A stretch of DNA of 64,000 nt from Massilia sp. H6 (GTDB lineage: Bacteria > Pseudomonadota > Gammaproteobacteria > Burkholderiales > Burkholderiaceae_D): assembly GCF_024802625.1 (NCBI RefSeq), contig NZ_CP103373.1, positions 1 through 64,000 on the forward strand. Direction: 5' to 3'. Shown piece by piece: positions 46,235 to 54,724 of this stretch; position 1 is the stretch's first letter, and each line of letters starts with the position of its first letter. The position numbers were made by a program, and so were the translations under genes. The notes beneath the pieces were generated by a model that was given only the letters and a program-made list of their open reading frames with translations, was not told the DNA's origin and searched no databases.

Positions 46235-46597
46235 CGCAGTTGACGGTGTTAGTGGCGAGCTTGCGGGAACGTTGAATGTCAGCCCCGCACAAAACGGAGT
46301 AGCAATCCTCCGTCTGGATTGTAGTGTTAACTAGCGAAAACGGGTCGTGCGATCTAAGGGAGACCGCTCTCAGGTAGTGAAACATGTAGCCACTAAGAAT
46401 CTGCGAAAGATCAGCACACCGAATTTTTTATCGAGCCTAACGTACAACCATAGCGATTACAAGGCTATGCGTACCGATCGCTCCGCGCACGCTAGACCGC
46501 ATGACGCCGGCGCGGTGCGAGCATGCGCTAGCTTGTACACCGGCCTGCGCGCCGCAGCGTTGTAAGATGGGTGTTTCTCGATACTCAGATTGCCAGA
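46235..46597. other. No gene seen
   Basis: This is the intergenic stretch between two divergent genes. Frames here are shadows. No clear promoter pair is recognised. Confidence 0.35.
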
Positions 46598-47207
46598 ATG
46601 GCCTACCTCGACCAGTTCATTTGCGCGCTCCGCTTTTACTTCGACCTAAATCCTGCTGAGCCAACCCGCCCCGATTGGGAACGACTCCAGCAGCACTTTG
46701 AACAAAGCCAGAATCCGCTTTTCTCGCCAGCCCGTGAGGGCACCCGGGCTTTCATAGCACGGCTCGCTGAACGGTTCGTGGCTGGCTACCCGGGCGATAT
46801 GGCGCATGCCTGCCACGCCGCGTCAGCGGGTTTCCTGCGAAGCTGGAAAGCATCGCGCCCGGATGGACTCGCGGGGACGTTAGCCATCACGGTCGGCAGC
46901 GTGCGTTTCAAGGGCTGCCCGGTATTCGAAACAACGCACGACGAGGTCGCGGAATTGATTACGGCAGGCCGCGCCTCAGGCTCCGATGTTCCGGTACACG
47001 TGTGGCTGACACTCGACGACCTGACCGTGATCGACCTGACCATCGTTCCGACCCTGGTTAAGCGCGGTGAGATTGCTGCGGACGCGCCACCGGTACTGTT
47101 CTGGCGAGGAAGCTGCCAGCGATTTCGAGTTCGAGCCCGTGCTGGTCGACAACTTGTTTTTCGAACGGATCGACACCGGCGCTTTCACCGCACAGTTGCG
47201 CGGCTAG
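46598..47207 (+). pseudogene. Hypothetical gene with a frameshift near base 47105
   Basis: From ATG 46598 the frame reads MAYLDQFICALRFYFDLNPAEPTRPDWERL ... VHVWLTLDDLTVIDLTIVPTLVKRGEIAADAPPVLFW and then changes character. In the next frame, starting at 47106, it continues naturally as EEAASDFEFEPVLVDNLFFERIDTG and stops at 47205-47207. The joined protein would have about 203 residues. The shift equals one lost base (or two gained) at TGG-CGAGGAA. No family recognised. It may be a real mutation or a sequencing error. Confidence 0.6.
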
Positions 47208-47641
47208 CCGGGTTGCTAGCGTCTTCTAAAACAGTGCCGCTCGGCGCCCGCCATGCGCTACCGCACAGCCGCGCTCACGTCGGCGACGGTGCCGGATCGT
47301 CAGTTTTCGATGGGACGGCGCCGCGCTCGTTTCCCAGGTCGGGAATAGCGTGCATCACATACTGGATCTGGGCCAGCGCACGTTCGTATACCGCATCGCG
47401 CTCCGCGCCCTCGAGCAGCACGATCAGGACCATGCAGTGCCCATCGCGCAAGTGGAAGGATATGGCTTGAGCGCGCAGGCGAGGCGCGGTCGATTCATCC
47501 CTACGCTTAGATCTAGTCCTTGACTCAAGTTGGGAGACGCGAGATGACGGCGTGGATGGAATGCCTTTAGCCGTACCGGTGCGCTTGTAAACAAATTTCG
47601 CCAGTGATATAGCGGTCATTACTAGCGGCGGCGGCTGGGCC

Positions 47642-48190
47642 CTACAGCGCAGCCTTGATGCACAGATCGGTGCCAACTTGTCCGAACTCGGGGTGCTCAT
47701 GTAATGGCGTGACTTCACGCATGTGCAGCTTGCCCGCGCCGCGGTCGAACAGCACCACTGCCTTCTCGTCGTTCTTGTGGCGCGACATGTAAAGAATCCC
47801 GTCGACTTGGTCCGGGTGACTATGCACGGCGGCCGACCATTTTTTGGTCGTCGCGTACGAAGCGGTGCCGGTTAATCCCGCGTGTCCGCCGATGCGCTTG
47901 AGCGCCGCACCAGTCAGGTTGGCTAGCACGAGTGGCTCGCCTCCGAAGCGCACCACGTAACGCGACTCGATGCTGGCCACATCTACTTCAAAGCATCCAT
48001 TGCGAGGCTTGAGGTCGTGCAAAACGGTTTCAGCTACCGCCACTGCAAGTGAGGTGCCGAGGTAACAAGTACCGTAGCGTGCGGCGGGATCCGGATTGGG
48101 GTCATCAAACCGATTCGCATTCGACTTGCCAAAGTATGGTTCACCGGTATTGTGTCGTGATACCCGAAACAAGTCGGCAGGATTGACCTC
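47642..48190 (-). pseudogene. RES-domain toxin, C-terminal part split off by an IS
   Basis: This is about 182 codons of a RES-domain toxin: PADLFRVSRHNTGEPYFGKSNANRFDDP, the YGTCYLGTSLAVAVAETVLHDL helix, and LAGL-type segments ending VGTDLCIKAAL. The R, Y and E of the RES site are visible in FRVS, YGTCYL and VAET. RES toxins degrade NAD+. The 5' end of the gene lies on the far side of a 1655-bp IS3-family element (49851-49910). Joining the two parts and keeping one GACCT copy gives an uninterrupted 202-residue frame. No start codon or promoter is now available for this part except by read-through from the element. Confidence 0.8.
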
Positions 48191-48252
48191 GACCTCCCCC
48201 GGTGTCAGACTAGTTGTCGCCTCTAGATTTCCCCCAAATATAGAGGTGCAAG

Positions 48253-48741
48253 ATGAAGGCAGTGTACTCACCGGCATTTGTAGAACAGGCACTGGTCAAG
48301 GTATTCTCGCGTGGCGGCAGGAGCGTGCAGGCAGTCGCAGACGATATCAACGTCAATTACCACACGCTGAAAAATTGGATGGTGAGGAAAGCAGTGGCAG
48401 AGACGAATACCCCAGCGGCAAAAGAGAAGCGTCCGCAGGATTGGAGTGCCCAGGAGCAGCTGGTGGCGCTGCACGAGACCCACGGCATGACGGGCGAGAC
48501 ATTGAACGCGTGGTGCCGAGAGCACGGCGTTTTTCCTCATCATTTGAACGAGTGGCAGGCGGCGTTTTGCACCGATAGAAAAACGGGGCCGCAGGATTCG
48601 AAAGCGCTACGCGCGCTCAAGGAGGACAACGATCGACTGCAACGGGAGGTGCTGCGCAAGGACAAGGCACTGGCGGAGGCGGCAGCGTTACTGATCCTAC
48701 AAAAAAAGTTCCGGGCGCTCTGGGAGGACGAGGTCAAATGA
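48253..48741 (+). CDS. IS3-family transposase OrfA (copy A)
   Basis: This is a 162-residue protein. A helix-turn-helix occupies the N-terminal half (VKVFSRGGRSVQAVADDINVNYHTLKNWM), with a second predicted DNA-binding part and a C-terminal coiled coil (LRALKEDNDRLQREVLRKDKALAEAAALL). It overlaps orfB by 4 bases (ATGA), so the two are coupled without need for a frameshift. It is the same as the protein at 54179-54667. Confidence 0.9.
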   Translation: MKAVYSPAFVEQALVKVFSRGGRSVQAVADDINVNYHTLKNWMVRKAVAETNTPAAKEKRPQDWSAQEQLVALHETHGMTGETLNAWCREHGVFPHHLNEWQAAFCTDRKTGPQDSKALRALKEDNDRLQREVLRKDKALAEAAALLILQKKFRALWEDEVK

Positions 48742-49814
48742 CCTCGCTGCCAGAGCGCATCGCAGTGATGGCCCTGGTCGCAGAATCGGTCGAAGCCGGT
48801 GCGCGCCAGGACAAGGCGTGCGCTGCGATCTCGTTCAGCGAGCGCACGCTGCAACGGTGGCAGCGTGACGTACTGCGCGGCGACCAGCGGCCGGCGCGTG
48901 TGCAGGCGCCGCGAAACCGGCTCAGCGCGCTTGAACGCAGTCAGTTGCTCGCTGTCGCCAACTCCGATGAGTTCGCGAGCCTGCCGCCCAGCCAGATCGT
49001 GCCGCGCTTGGTCGATCAAGGGGTGTACCTGGCCTCGGAGTCGACATTCTATCGGGTGCTGAAAGCGGAGAATCAACTCGCCCATCGAAATGCCGAACGT
49101 CCCGCACAGGCTCGTCACAAGCCGCGTGCGCTGGTGGCGACCGCCCCTGGTCAGCTGTACAGCTGGGACATCACGTATCTGCCCACGCCCGTGAAGGGCG
49201 TCTATTTTTACCTCTACTTGTTCATGGATATTTTCAGCCGCAAAATCGTGGGCTGGCAGATATACGACGTGGAAAGCAGTGAGCTTGCCGGCGAGGTTGT
49301 GCGTGACATTTGCGAACGGGAGAACATTGCTCCGGAGCAGGTCGTACTGCATTCGGACAATGGCAGCCCGATGAAGGGCGCAACCATGCTGGCGACCCTG
49401 CAGGCGCTGGGCGTGATGCCCTCATTCAGCCGCCCGTCCGTGAGCAATGACAACCCCTTTTCGGAGTCGTTGTTCAAGACATTGAAATATCGGCCCATCT
49501 ATCCACGAAGGGCCTTCGACAGCCTGTTGGCGGCACGGCAGTGGGTCGGTCGCTTTGTTCATTGGTATAACCACGAGCACCGCCACAGCGCGATCCGGTT
49601 CGTGACCCCGGCACAGCGCCACGCAGGCCTGGACGCGGCGTTGCTACGCAAACGGGACGCGGTGTATCAGGCAGCAAGGGCTGCGCATCCGGAGCGCTGG
49701 AGCGGCAACACGCGCAACTGGGAGCCCGTCTCCATCGTCCATCTGAACCCGGATCAGACCAGCAGCAATGTGACCGAAGTGGACAAAAACGAGCTGCTCA
49801 AAAAAGCGGCATAA
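48738..49814 (+). CDS. IS3-family transposase OrfB (copy A)
   Basis: This is a 358-residue integrase-core transposase. The DDE residues are in LYSWDITYLPTP, VLHSDNGSPMKG and SVSNDNPFSESLFKTLKY. The C-terminus ends in VDKNELLKKAA, a few bases before the terminal repeat. It is the same as the protein at 53106-54182. Confidence 0.92.
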   Translation: MTSLPERIAVMALVAESVEAGARQDKACAAISFSERTLQRWQRDVLRGDQRPARVQAPRNRLSALERSQLLAVANSDEFASLPPSQIVPRLVDQGVYLASESTFYRVLKAENQLAHRNAERPAQARHKPRALVATAPGQLYSWDITYLPTPVKGVYFYLYLFMDIFSRKIVGWQIYDVESSELAGEVVRDICERENIAPEQVVLHSDNGSPMKGATMLATLQALGVMPSFSRPSVSNDNPFSESLFKTLKYRPIYPRRAFDSLLAARQWVGRFVHWYNHEHRHSAIRFVTPAQRHAGLDAALLRKRDAVYQAARAAHPERWSGNTRNWEPVSIVHLNPDQTSSNVTEVDKNELLKKAA

Positions 49815-49850
49815 CAACTAATTCAGGCGACAACTAGCTTGACAGTCACC

Positions 49851-49910
49851 GACCTTGTCTAGGCTGTCTGGCAGCCCTGGCGCGGCAGGCAGACGCTTGG
49901 TTGCCGCCAT
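49851..49910 (-). pseudogene. RES toxin, first 20 codons
   Basis: This begins ATG 2 bases after the antitoxin stop (TGA-ac-ATG) and reads MAATKRLPAAPGLPDSLDKV before the IS. In the reconstructed gene the next codons are GAG GTC AAT, as found at 48190. The tight spacing shows that the toxin was the second gene of the antitoxin operon. Confidence 0.75.
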
Positions 49911-49912
49911 GT

Positions 49913-50710
49913 TCAGCCCTCACAGAAAGCGTTCGCTTGGTCGATCACCGCGTCGACGCGTCCCTTTGCTAACGCCTCAAGTGGGCTCAATCCGCGCAGG
50001 GAGTAACGCGGACTGGTAAAGAAATGCAGCTTACTTGAGCCCGGTAAGTCCCCTAAGGCCTGGCATACCCGCTCGAGCGTTGTCCGGTCATACGCGGGGT
50101 CGGCGAAGAAGGCTGGATACAGATACTTACCGCTTTCCCCCTTGAGCGCGAAGATGCGTTTGCGCTTCATGGCGGCGCTTAGCGCCTGTGCCGAGATGTG
50201 CAAGCGCCGCTGCATCTCGACGCCCGTCAACAAGTCGCCCGTAGTGACCTCGCGCTCGCGTCGTGCTTGCTCCTGGTGTCGGAGCGTTGCCATAAAATCG
50301 GCCGTGCTGACGCGTTCGGGCTGCTGCTCAGCCACACTCGCCTTACCAGACTCTGCACGCACCACTTCGTCGATACCTTGGCGCATCGCACCTAGCACCT
50401 CAAGGCGAGTTTTTTTTGGCAAGAAATGCACAATCGAAGCGTATGCCTTCCGGAATTCATCTGCAGCCGGGTTGTTCTCCCCCGCGCGGGCGGTAGTGGC
50501 GAAGTGGGACATCGCCCGCGCCAATAGCGTGGTGCCCGCATCGAGCTGGTCAGCCGCAGCGTCACTCAATGCCGCAGGCGCGCGTCGAATACCACGCCTT
50601 GTGTGTTCTCCTTTGGCACTGGTCTGCACAATACCCTTAGTAGCAGCACCTGTTGCTCGTGCAGGCGGCGCGGCTGCTTTCAACTTGCTAGATTGCATTG
50701 CCTTGCCCAT
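49913..50710 (-). CDS. Antitoxin partner of the RES toxin (MbcA/ParS-like C-terminus)
   Basis: This is a 265-residue protein starting MGKAMQSSKLKAA after a strong GGAGAAGG site. The first ~90 residues are Ala/Lys/Arg-rich and probably disordered. The middle is helical (PAADEFRKAYASIVHFLPKKTRLEVLGAM). Near 165-200, TGVEMQRRLHISAQALSAAMKRKRIFAL looks like a helix-turn-helix. The end, FFTSPRYSLRGLSPLEALAKGRVDAVIDQANAF, matches the pattern of the MbcA/ParS/Xre toxin-binding domain (W/F-x-P-N-x-x-L-x-G-x-x-P-L-x-L-L-x-x-G). Because the toxin is broken, this gene may now be a solitary antitoxin able to protect against related RES toxins. Confidence 0.75.
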   Translation of the reverse strand: MGKAMQSSKLKAAAPPARATGAATKGIVQTSAKGEHTRRGIRRAPAALSDAAADQLDAGTTLLARAMSHFATTARAGENNPAADEFRKAYASIVHFLPKKTRLEVLGAMRQGIDEVVRAESGKASVAEQQPERVSTADFMATLRHQEQARREREVTTGDLLTGVEMQRRLHISAQALSAAMKRKRIFALKGESGKYLYPAFFADPAYDRTTLERVCQALGDLPGSSKLHFFTSPRYSLRGLSPLEALAKGRVDAVIDQANAFCEG

Positions 50711-50733
50711 AACCTTCTCCTCAATGAACGCCC

Positions 50734-50793
50734 AGTATAGGCTCAACGATCAAATAAATCAACTAAATCAACTAAATCAACTAAGTCAACTGC
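50734..50793 (-). promoter_or_regulatory. Antitoxin promoter with 9-bp direct repeats
   Basis: On the minus strand, -10 TATACT (50739-50734) and -35 TTGATT (50762-50757) are 17 bases apart. Upstream and overlapping the -35 lie five 9-base units: three exact ATCAACTAA (50758-50784 on the plus strand), one variant before and one after. Direct repeats that include the -35 suggest cooperative autorepression by the antitoxin. Confidence 0.65.
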
Positions 50794-51047
50794 GTTGCCG
50801 GCGTGCCTGCCGCCGTACCACTCTCATGCCGCGCTAGTACGCCGTAAGGCAAGCGGGATGCCAGCAACAAGAGATGCACTGCAGTGCCCATATCGCTTAC
50901 ATATGGTTCAAGGCCCAGCGCCTGAGGTGCCGAGTTTCATCGCTATAAGGAACAGGAGCTCCCAACGGACAGAGATTTATTTGTGAGTAATATGTGTTTG
51001 TGGCAAGATAACTTTGACTCTAACCTCAGCCATGGCGAAGTGCATAC

Positions 51048-51884
51048 ATGACCATTGTAGAAGCGATCAAAGTTGCGATGCGGACGAAAGGTGGACCCAT
51101 GACCACCGACGAAATCTATCGATTTATCGTGGAGCAGGCTCTATACGAGTTTCACGCCGACAATCCAGCCGGTATCGTGCGCCAGCAGATTCGCCGTCAT
51201 TGCGACGGAATTGAGTATTCCAGCGCTTCGCCGACGAAGCATTTTAAGGTGGTCGATGGGGGGCGCTACGATATCTTGGCTTCGCCAATCAAAAAATCGG
51301 CGCGTGCCGGAACCGCCCGCTCGCGGCGGGCTTCGACCGCGGGCGCGCGTGCCAAAGCGACGTCGACGCCACGAAAGGAATTACTGCCTGAGGTCCTGTC
51401 CTTGTACGAACGATACCTCGCTGAGCTAAAGCGCCGTATCTTGCGAGACCTAAAAAGTCTGTCCGCGACCGCGTTCGAACGCTTTGCCAAGAGTCTTCTT
51501 GATAAGTATGGATTCCTGGACACGAAGGTTACTAAAGTCAGCAACGATGGCGGCATTGACGGCCACGGCAAATTGAAAGTTGGTCTGGCTAACCTGAATG
51601 TTGCTTTCCAATGCAAACGCTACACGAAAAGTAACGTCCAAAGGCCCGAGATCGACAAGTTCCGCGGCGCCTGTCAGGGGGACTACGAGCAGGGACTGCT
51701 TTTTACGACGGCGTCGTTCTCTGAAGGGGCTATCGGAGCGTCGATCAAAAAGGGGGCAGTCCCGATTATTTTGATCGATGGACCCGCGATCGTCGACCTC
51801 ATGATCAGTAAAAGCTTTGGCGTCCAGACCGAGGCATTGTCGATTCATACCTACGCGCTGGATCTGGCCCTCGATCCGAATTAA
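51048..51884 (+). CDS. Mrr-like restriction endonuclease with N-terminal winged helix
   Basis: This is a 278-residue protein. Residues 1-85 form a HARE-HTH/winged-helix-like domain (TIVEAIKVAMRTKGGPMTTDEIYRFI ... KHFKVVDGGRYDIL). A basic linker (RSRRASTAGARAKATS) follows. Residues 135-270 are an Mrr-type nuclease: SATAFERFAKSLLDKYGF, the catalytic SNDGGIDGHGKL, FQCKRYTKSN, and the phosphate-binding LLFTTASFSEGAI. Mrr-type enzymes cut modified DNA (type IV). It lies alone between the antitoxin operon and a methyltransferase fragment. Confidence 0.87.
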   Translation: MTIVEAIKVAMRTKGGPMTTDEIYRFIVEQALYEFHADNPAGIVRQQIRRHCDGIEYSSASPTKHFKVVDGGRYDILASPIKKSARAGTARSRRASTAGARAKATSTPRKELLPEVLSLYERYLAELKRRILRDLKSLSATAFERFAKSLLDKYGFLDTKVTKVSNDGGIDGHGKLKVGLANLNVAFQCKRYTKSNVQRPEIDKFRGACQGDYEQGLLFTTASFSEGAIGASIKKGAVPIILIDGPAIVDLMISKSFGVQTEALSIHTYALDLALDPN

Positions 51885-52069
51885 GGCGGCTGAGGCGGCC
51901 GAGGCTAGGGTGCGATCGGTTGCGCTTGGTCGCGCCTTCAAGCCGCGAACCAATAGCCGATCCGCCTTGGCGGTCGCCACGTTTGCCGGATCGGGCAGGT
52001 TAAACGGTTCGTTGTTCTGCTTCGACAGTGAACGCGCTTGCGCTTGCCGAGCGCACCCGTTTCAGATGG

Positions 52070-52433
52070 CTAGGGCGACTTCGTTAGGACAACGTTGCGC
52101 CATTTGACCTCTCCTCGGCCGAGCGAGTTTGTCTCTTCCGGACTGACATACAGTGGCGTCAACCCCACCACGCGTGCGTGGCCAAGAATTTCGTTTGCGC
52201 TGATCGGATAGATCACCCGCCCGACGTTTGGCGCACCGATTCGCAGCGTTAAGGCGATGCGTCCTTGCTCCTTTGGTAGGTCCTTGAGCCGCGCTAGGGA
52301 GGCCAAAGGTCGATCAGGACGTAGGTGCATCCACACAGCGCTTGCCAGCACAAAATCGAAACGGCCGGAGCTTTCGTTGAAGCTCACGAGCTCGGGCGGT
52401 AATCCACCCACAAAAAGAGCGCGATCAGAAGTA
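52070..52433 (-). pseudogene. SAM-dependent methyltransferase, C-terminal fragment
   Basis: The frame reads ALFVGGLPPELVSFNESSGRFDFVLASAVWMHLRPDRPLASLARL, which is the strand-4/post-IV part of a class I methyltransferase, and ends ...KWRNVVLTKSP with a stop. The SAM-binding N-terminal half is absent, replaced upstream by an IS407-type element. A start at 52411 is possible but would give an inactive stub. The substrate cannot be told. Confidence 0.65.
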
Positions 52434-52465
52434 GAATTTTCTACTTAAGACACAGAAAGCTCTAC

Positions 52466-52732
52466 ATGAAGACGTCCCGCTTTACCGACAGCCAGATCAT
52501 CGCCATCCTCAAGCAAGCCGAAGCCGGCAGCCCGGTACCGGAGCTGTGCCGCGAGCACGGCATCAGCAACGCCACGTTCTACAAGTGGCGCTCGAAGTTC
52601 GGCGGCATGGACGCCTCGTTGATGGCACGAATGAAGGAGCTGGAGGAGGAAAACCGACGCCTCAAGAAGATGTACGTCGAAGAGCGCCTCAAGGCCGAGA
52701 TCGTCGCGGAGGCGCTCACAAAAAAATGGTAG
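52466..52732 (+). CDS. IS407-type transposase OrfA
   Basis: This is an 88-residue helix-turn-helix protein: KTSRFTDSQIIAILKQAEAG, then YKWRSKFGGMD and a coiled coil ELEEENRRLKKMYVEERLKAEIV. It is the standard length for this IS group. Its end overlaps orfB in a run of A (52720-52726), the usual frameshift region. Confidence 0.93.
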   Translation: MKTSRFTDSQIIAILKQAEAGSPVPELCREHGISNATFYKWRSKFGGMDASLMARMKELEEENRRLKKMYVEERLKAEIVAEALTKKW

Positions 52733-53069
52733 CGCCATCTCAGCGGCGGGAGATGGCGCAATGGGCCGTGTTGGAGCGGTCAGCCACAGTCAAGCTGGCG
52801 TGCCAGGTCTTTGGCATTAGCCAGACCTGCTACCGCTACAAGGCCAAGCTGGACGCGGAAAACGTCCTTATTGCCGACTGGCTGGTGCGACTGACGAATA
52901 ACCAGCGCAACTGGGGCTTTGGGTTGTGTTTCCTGTATCTGCGCAACGTGAAAGGCTTCAAATGGAACCACAAGCGCGTCTACAGGATTTACCGCGAGCT
53001 CGAGCTGAACCTACGCATCAAGCCGCGTCATCGCCTGGTGCGCGAAAAACCGCTGCCGCTGGCGGTACC
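52726..53069 (+). pseudogene. IS407-type transposase OrfB, truncated
   Basis: This is an N-terminal fragment: RREMAQWAVLERSATVKLACQVFGISQTCYRY ... HRLVREKPLPLAVP. It then enters the other IS. The catalytic domain is missing, so it cannot be active. Confidence 0.88.
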
Positions 53070-53105
53070 GGTGACTGTCAAGCTAGTTGTCGCCTGAATT
53101 AGTTG

Positions 53106-54182
53106 TTATGCCGCTTTTTTGAGCAGCTCGTTTTTGTCCACTTCGGTCACATTGCTGCTGGTCTGATCCGGGTTCAGATGGACGATGGAGACGGGCTCCC
53201 AGTTGCGCGTGTTGCCGCTCCAGCGCTCCGGATGCGCAGCCCTTGCTGCCTGATACACCGCGTCCCGTTTGCGTAGCAACGCCGCGTCCAGGCCTGCGTG
53301 GCGCTGTGCCGGGGTCACGAACCGGATCGCGCTGTGGCGGTGCTCGTGGTTATACCAATGAACAAAGCGACCGACCCACTGCCGTGCCGCCAACAGGCTG
53401 TCGAAGGCCCTTCGTGGATAGATGGGCCGATATTTCAATGTCTTGAACAACGACTCCGAAAAGGGGTTGTCATTGCTCACGGACGGGCGGCTGAATGAGG
53501 GCATCACGCCCAGCGCCTGCAGGGTCGCCAGCATGGTTGCGCCCTTCATCGGGCTGCCATTGTCCGAATGCAGTACGACCTGCTCCGGAGCAATGTTCTC
53601 CCGTTCGCAAATGTCACGCACAACCTCGCCGGCAAGCTCACTGCTTTCCACGTCGTATATCTGCCAGCCCACGATTTTGCGGCTGAAAATATCCATGAAC
53701 AAGTAGAGGTAAAAATAGACGCCCTTCACGGGCGTGGGCAGATACGTGATGTCCCAGCTGTACAGCTGACCAGGGGCGGTCGCCACCAGCGCACGCGGCT
53801 TGTGACGAGCCTGTGCGGGACGTTCGGCATTTCGATGGGCGAGTTGATTCTCCGCTTTCAGCACCCGATAGAATGTCGACTCCGAGGCCAGGTACACCCC
53901 TTGATCGACCAAGCGCGGCACGATCTGGCTGGGCGGCAGGCTCGCGAACTCATCGGAGTTGGCGACAGCGAGCAACTGACTGCGTTCAAGCGCGCTGAGC
54001 CGGTTTCGCGGCGCCTGCACACGCGCCGGCCGCTGGTCGCCGCGCAGTACGTCACGCTGCCACCGTTGCAGCGTGCGCTCGCTGAACGAGATCGCAGCGC
54101 ACGCCTTGTCCTGGCGCGCACCGGCTTCGACCGATTCTGCGACCAGGGCCATCACTGCGATGCGCTCTGGCAGCGAGGTCAT
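53106..54182 (-). CDS. IS3-family transposase OrfB (copy B)
   Basis: This is a 358-residue protein identical to that at 48738-49814, with the full DDE core. Identity between the copies indicates recent duplication. Confidence 0.92.
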   Translation of the reverse strand: MTSLPERIAVMALVAESVEAGARQDKACAAISFSERTLQRWQRDVLRGDQRPARVQAPRNRLSALERSQLLAVANSDEFASLPPSQIVPRLVDQGVYLASESTFYRVLKAENQLAHRNAERPAQARHKPRALVATAPGQLYSWDITYLPTPVKGVYFYLYLFMDIFSRKIVGWQIYDVESSELAGEVVRDICERENIAPEQVVLHSDNGSPMKGATMLATLQALGVMPSFSRPSVSNDNPFSESLFKTLKYRPIYPRRAFDSLLAARQWVGRFVHWYNHEHRHSAIRFVTPAQRHAGLDAALLRKRDAVYQAARAAHPERWSGNTRNWEPVSIVHLNPDQTSSNVTEVDKNELLKKAA

Positions 54183-54667
54183 TTGACCTCGTCCTCCCAG
54201 AGCGCCCGGAACTTTTTTTGTAGGATCAGTAACGCTGCCGCCTCCGCCAGTGCCTTGTCCTTGCGCAGCACCTCCCGTTGCAGTCGATCGTTGTCCTCCT
54301 TGAGCGCGCGTAGCGCTTTCGAATCCTGCGGCCCCGTTTTTCTATCGGTGCAAAACGCCGCCTGCCACTCGTTCAAATGATGAGGAAAAACGCCGTGCTC
54401 TCGGCACCACGCGTTCAATGTCTCGCCCGTCATGCCGTGGGTCTCGTGCAGCGCCACCAGCTGCTCCTGGGCACTCCAATCCTGCGGACGCTTCTCTTTT
54501 GCCGCTGGGGTATTCGTCTCTGCCACTGCTTTCCTCACCATCCAATTTTTCAGCGTGTGGTAATTGACGTTGATATCGTCTGCGACTGCCTGCACGCTCC
54601 TGCCGCCACGCGAGAATACCTTGACCAGTGCCTGTTCTACAAATGCCGGTGAGTACACTGCCTTCAT
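54179..54667 (-). CDS. IS3-family transposase OrfA (copy B)
   Basis: This is a 162-residue protein identical to that at 48253-48741, with a helix-turn-helix and a C-terminal coiled coil. It overlaps orfB by 4 bases. Confidence 0.9.
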   Translation of the reverse strand: MKAVYSPAFVEQALVKVFSRGGRSVQAVADDINVNYHTLKNWMVRKAVAETNTPAAKEKRPQDWSAQEQLVALHETHGMTGETLNAWCREHGVFPHHLNEWQAAFCTDRKTGPQDSKALRALKEDNDRLQREVLRKDKALAEAAALLILQKKFRALWEDEVK

Positions 54668-54724
54668 CTTGCACCTCTATATTTGGGGGAAATCTAGAGG
54701 CGACAACTAGTCTGACACCGGGGG

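Larger units (their letters stand above)
48196..49850 (+). mobile_element. IS3-family insertion sequence, 1655 bp, copy A
   Basis: The left end is CCCCCGGTGTCAGACTAGTT and the right end, read inward, GGTGACTGTCAAGCTAGTTG; both continue with TGTCGCC. A 5-bp duplication GACCT lies at 48191-48195 and 49851-49855. The element holds overlapping orfA and orfB on the plus strand. It interrupts a RES toxin gene. An inverted copy of the same length and proteins lies at 53070-54724. Confidence 0.9.
52440..53069 (+). mobile_element. IS407-type (IS3-family) element, 3' end lost
   Basis: The left part of an IS3/IS407-like element with complete orfA and the first ~115 codons of orfB. It is cut at 53069 by the 1655-bp IS copy B. 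The rest of orfB with the DDE core is not found on the far side (54725 on). Confidence 0.85.
53070..54724 (-). mobile_element. IS3-family insertion sequence, 1655 bp, copy B (inverted)
   Basis: It has the same termini and length as copy A, in the opposite orientation. The flanking 5-mers differ (gtacc at the left, tttcc at the right). The two flanks belong to unrelated segments (an IS407 fragment and a toxin fragment), so this copy has taken part in a deletion or inversion after insertion. Confidence 0.9.

Noticed and set aside
47275..47718. 147-codon minus-strand frame overlapping the RES gene
   Set aside because: The RES frame accounts for the overlapping part; the rest is Arg/Ser-rich with no domain.
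48540..49352. 270-codon frame opposite to orfA/orfB of the 1655-bp IS (also 53568-54380)
   Set aside because: Its translation has no family resemblance and is fully explained as the complement of the transposase genes.
50749..50793. 9-bp repeats as plasmid iterons
   Set aside because: No replication initiator gene or AT-rich origin is near, and a good -35/-10 pair overlaps the repeats, which fits an operator better.
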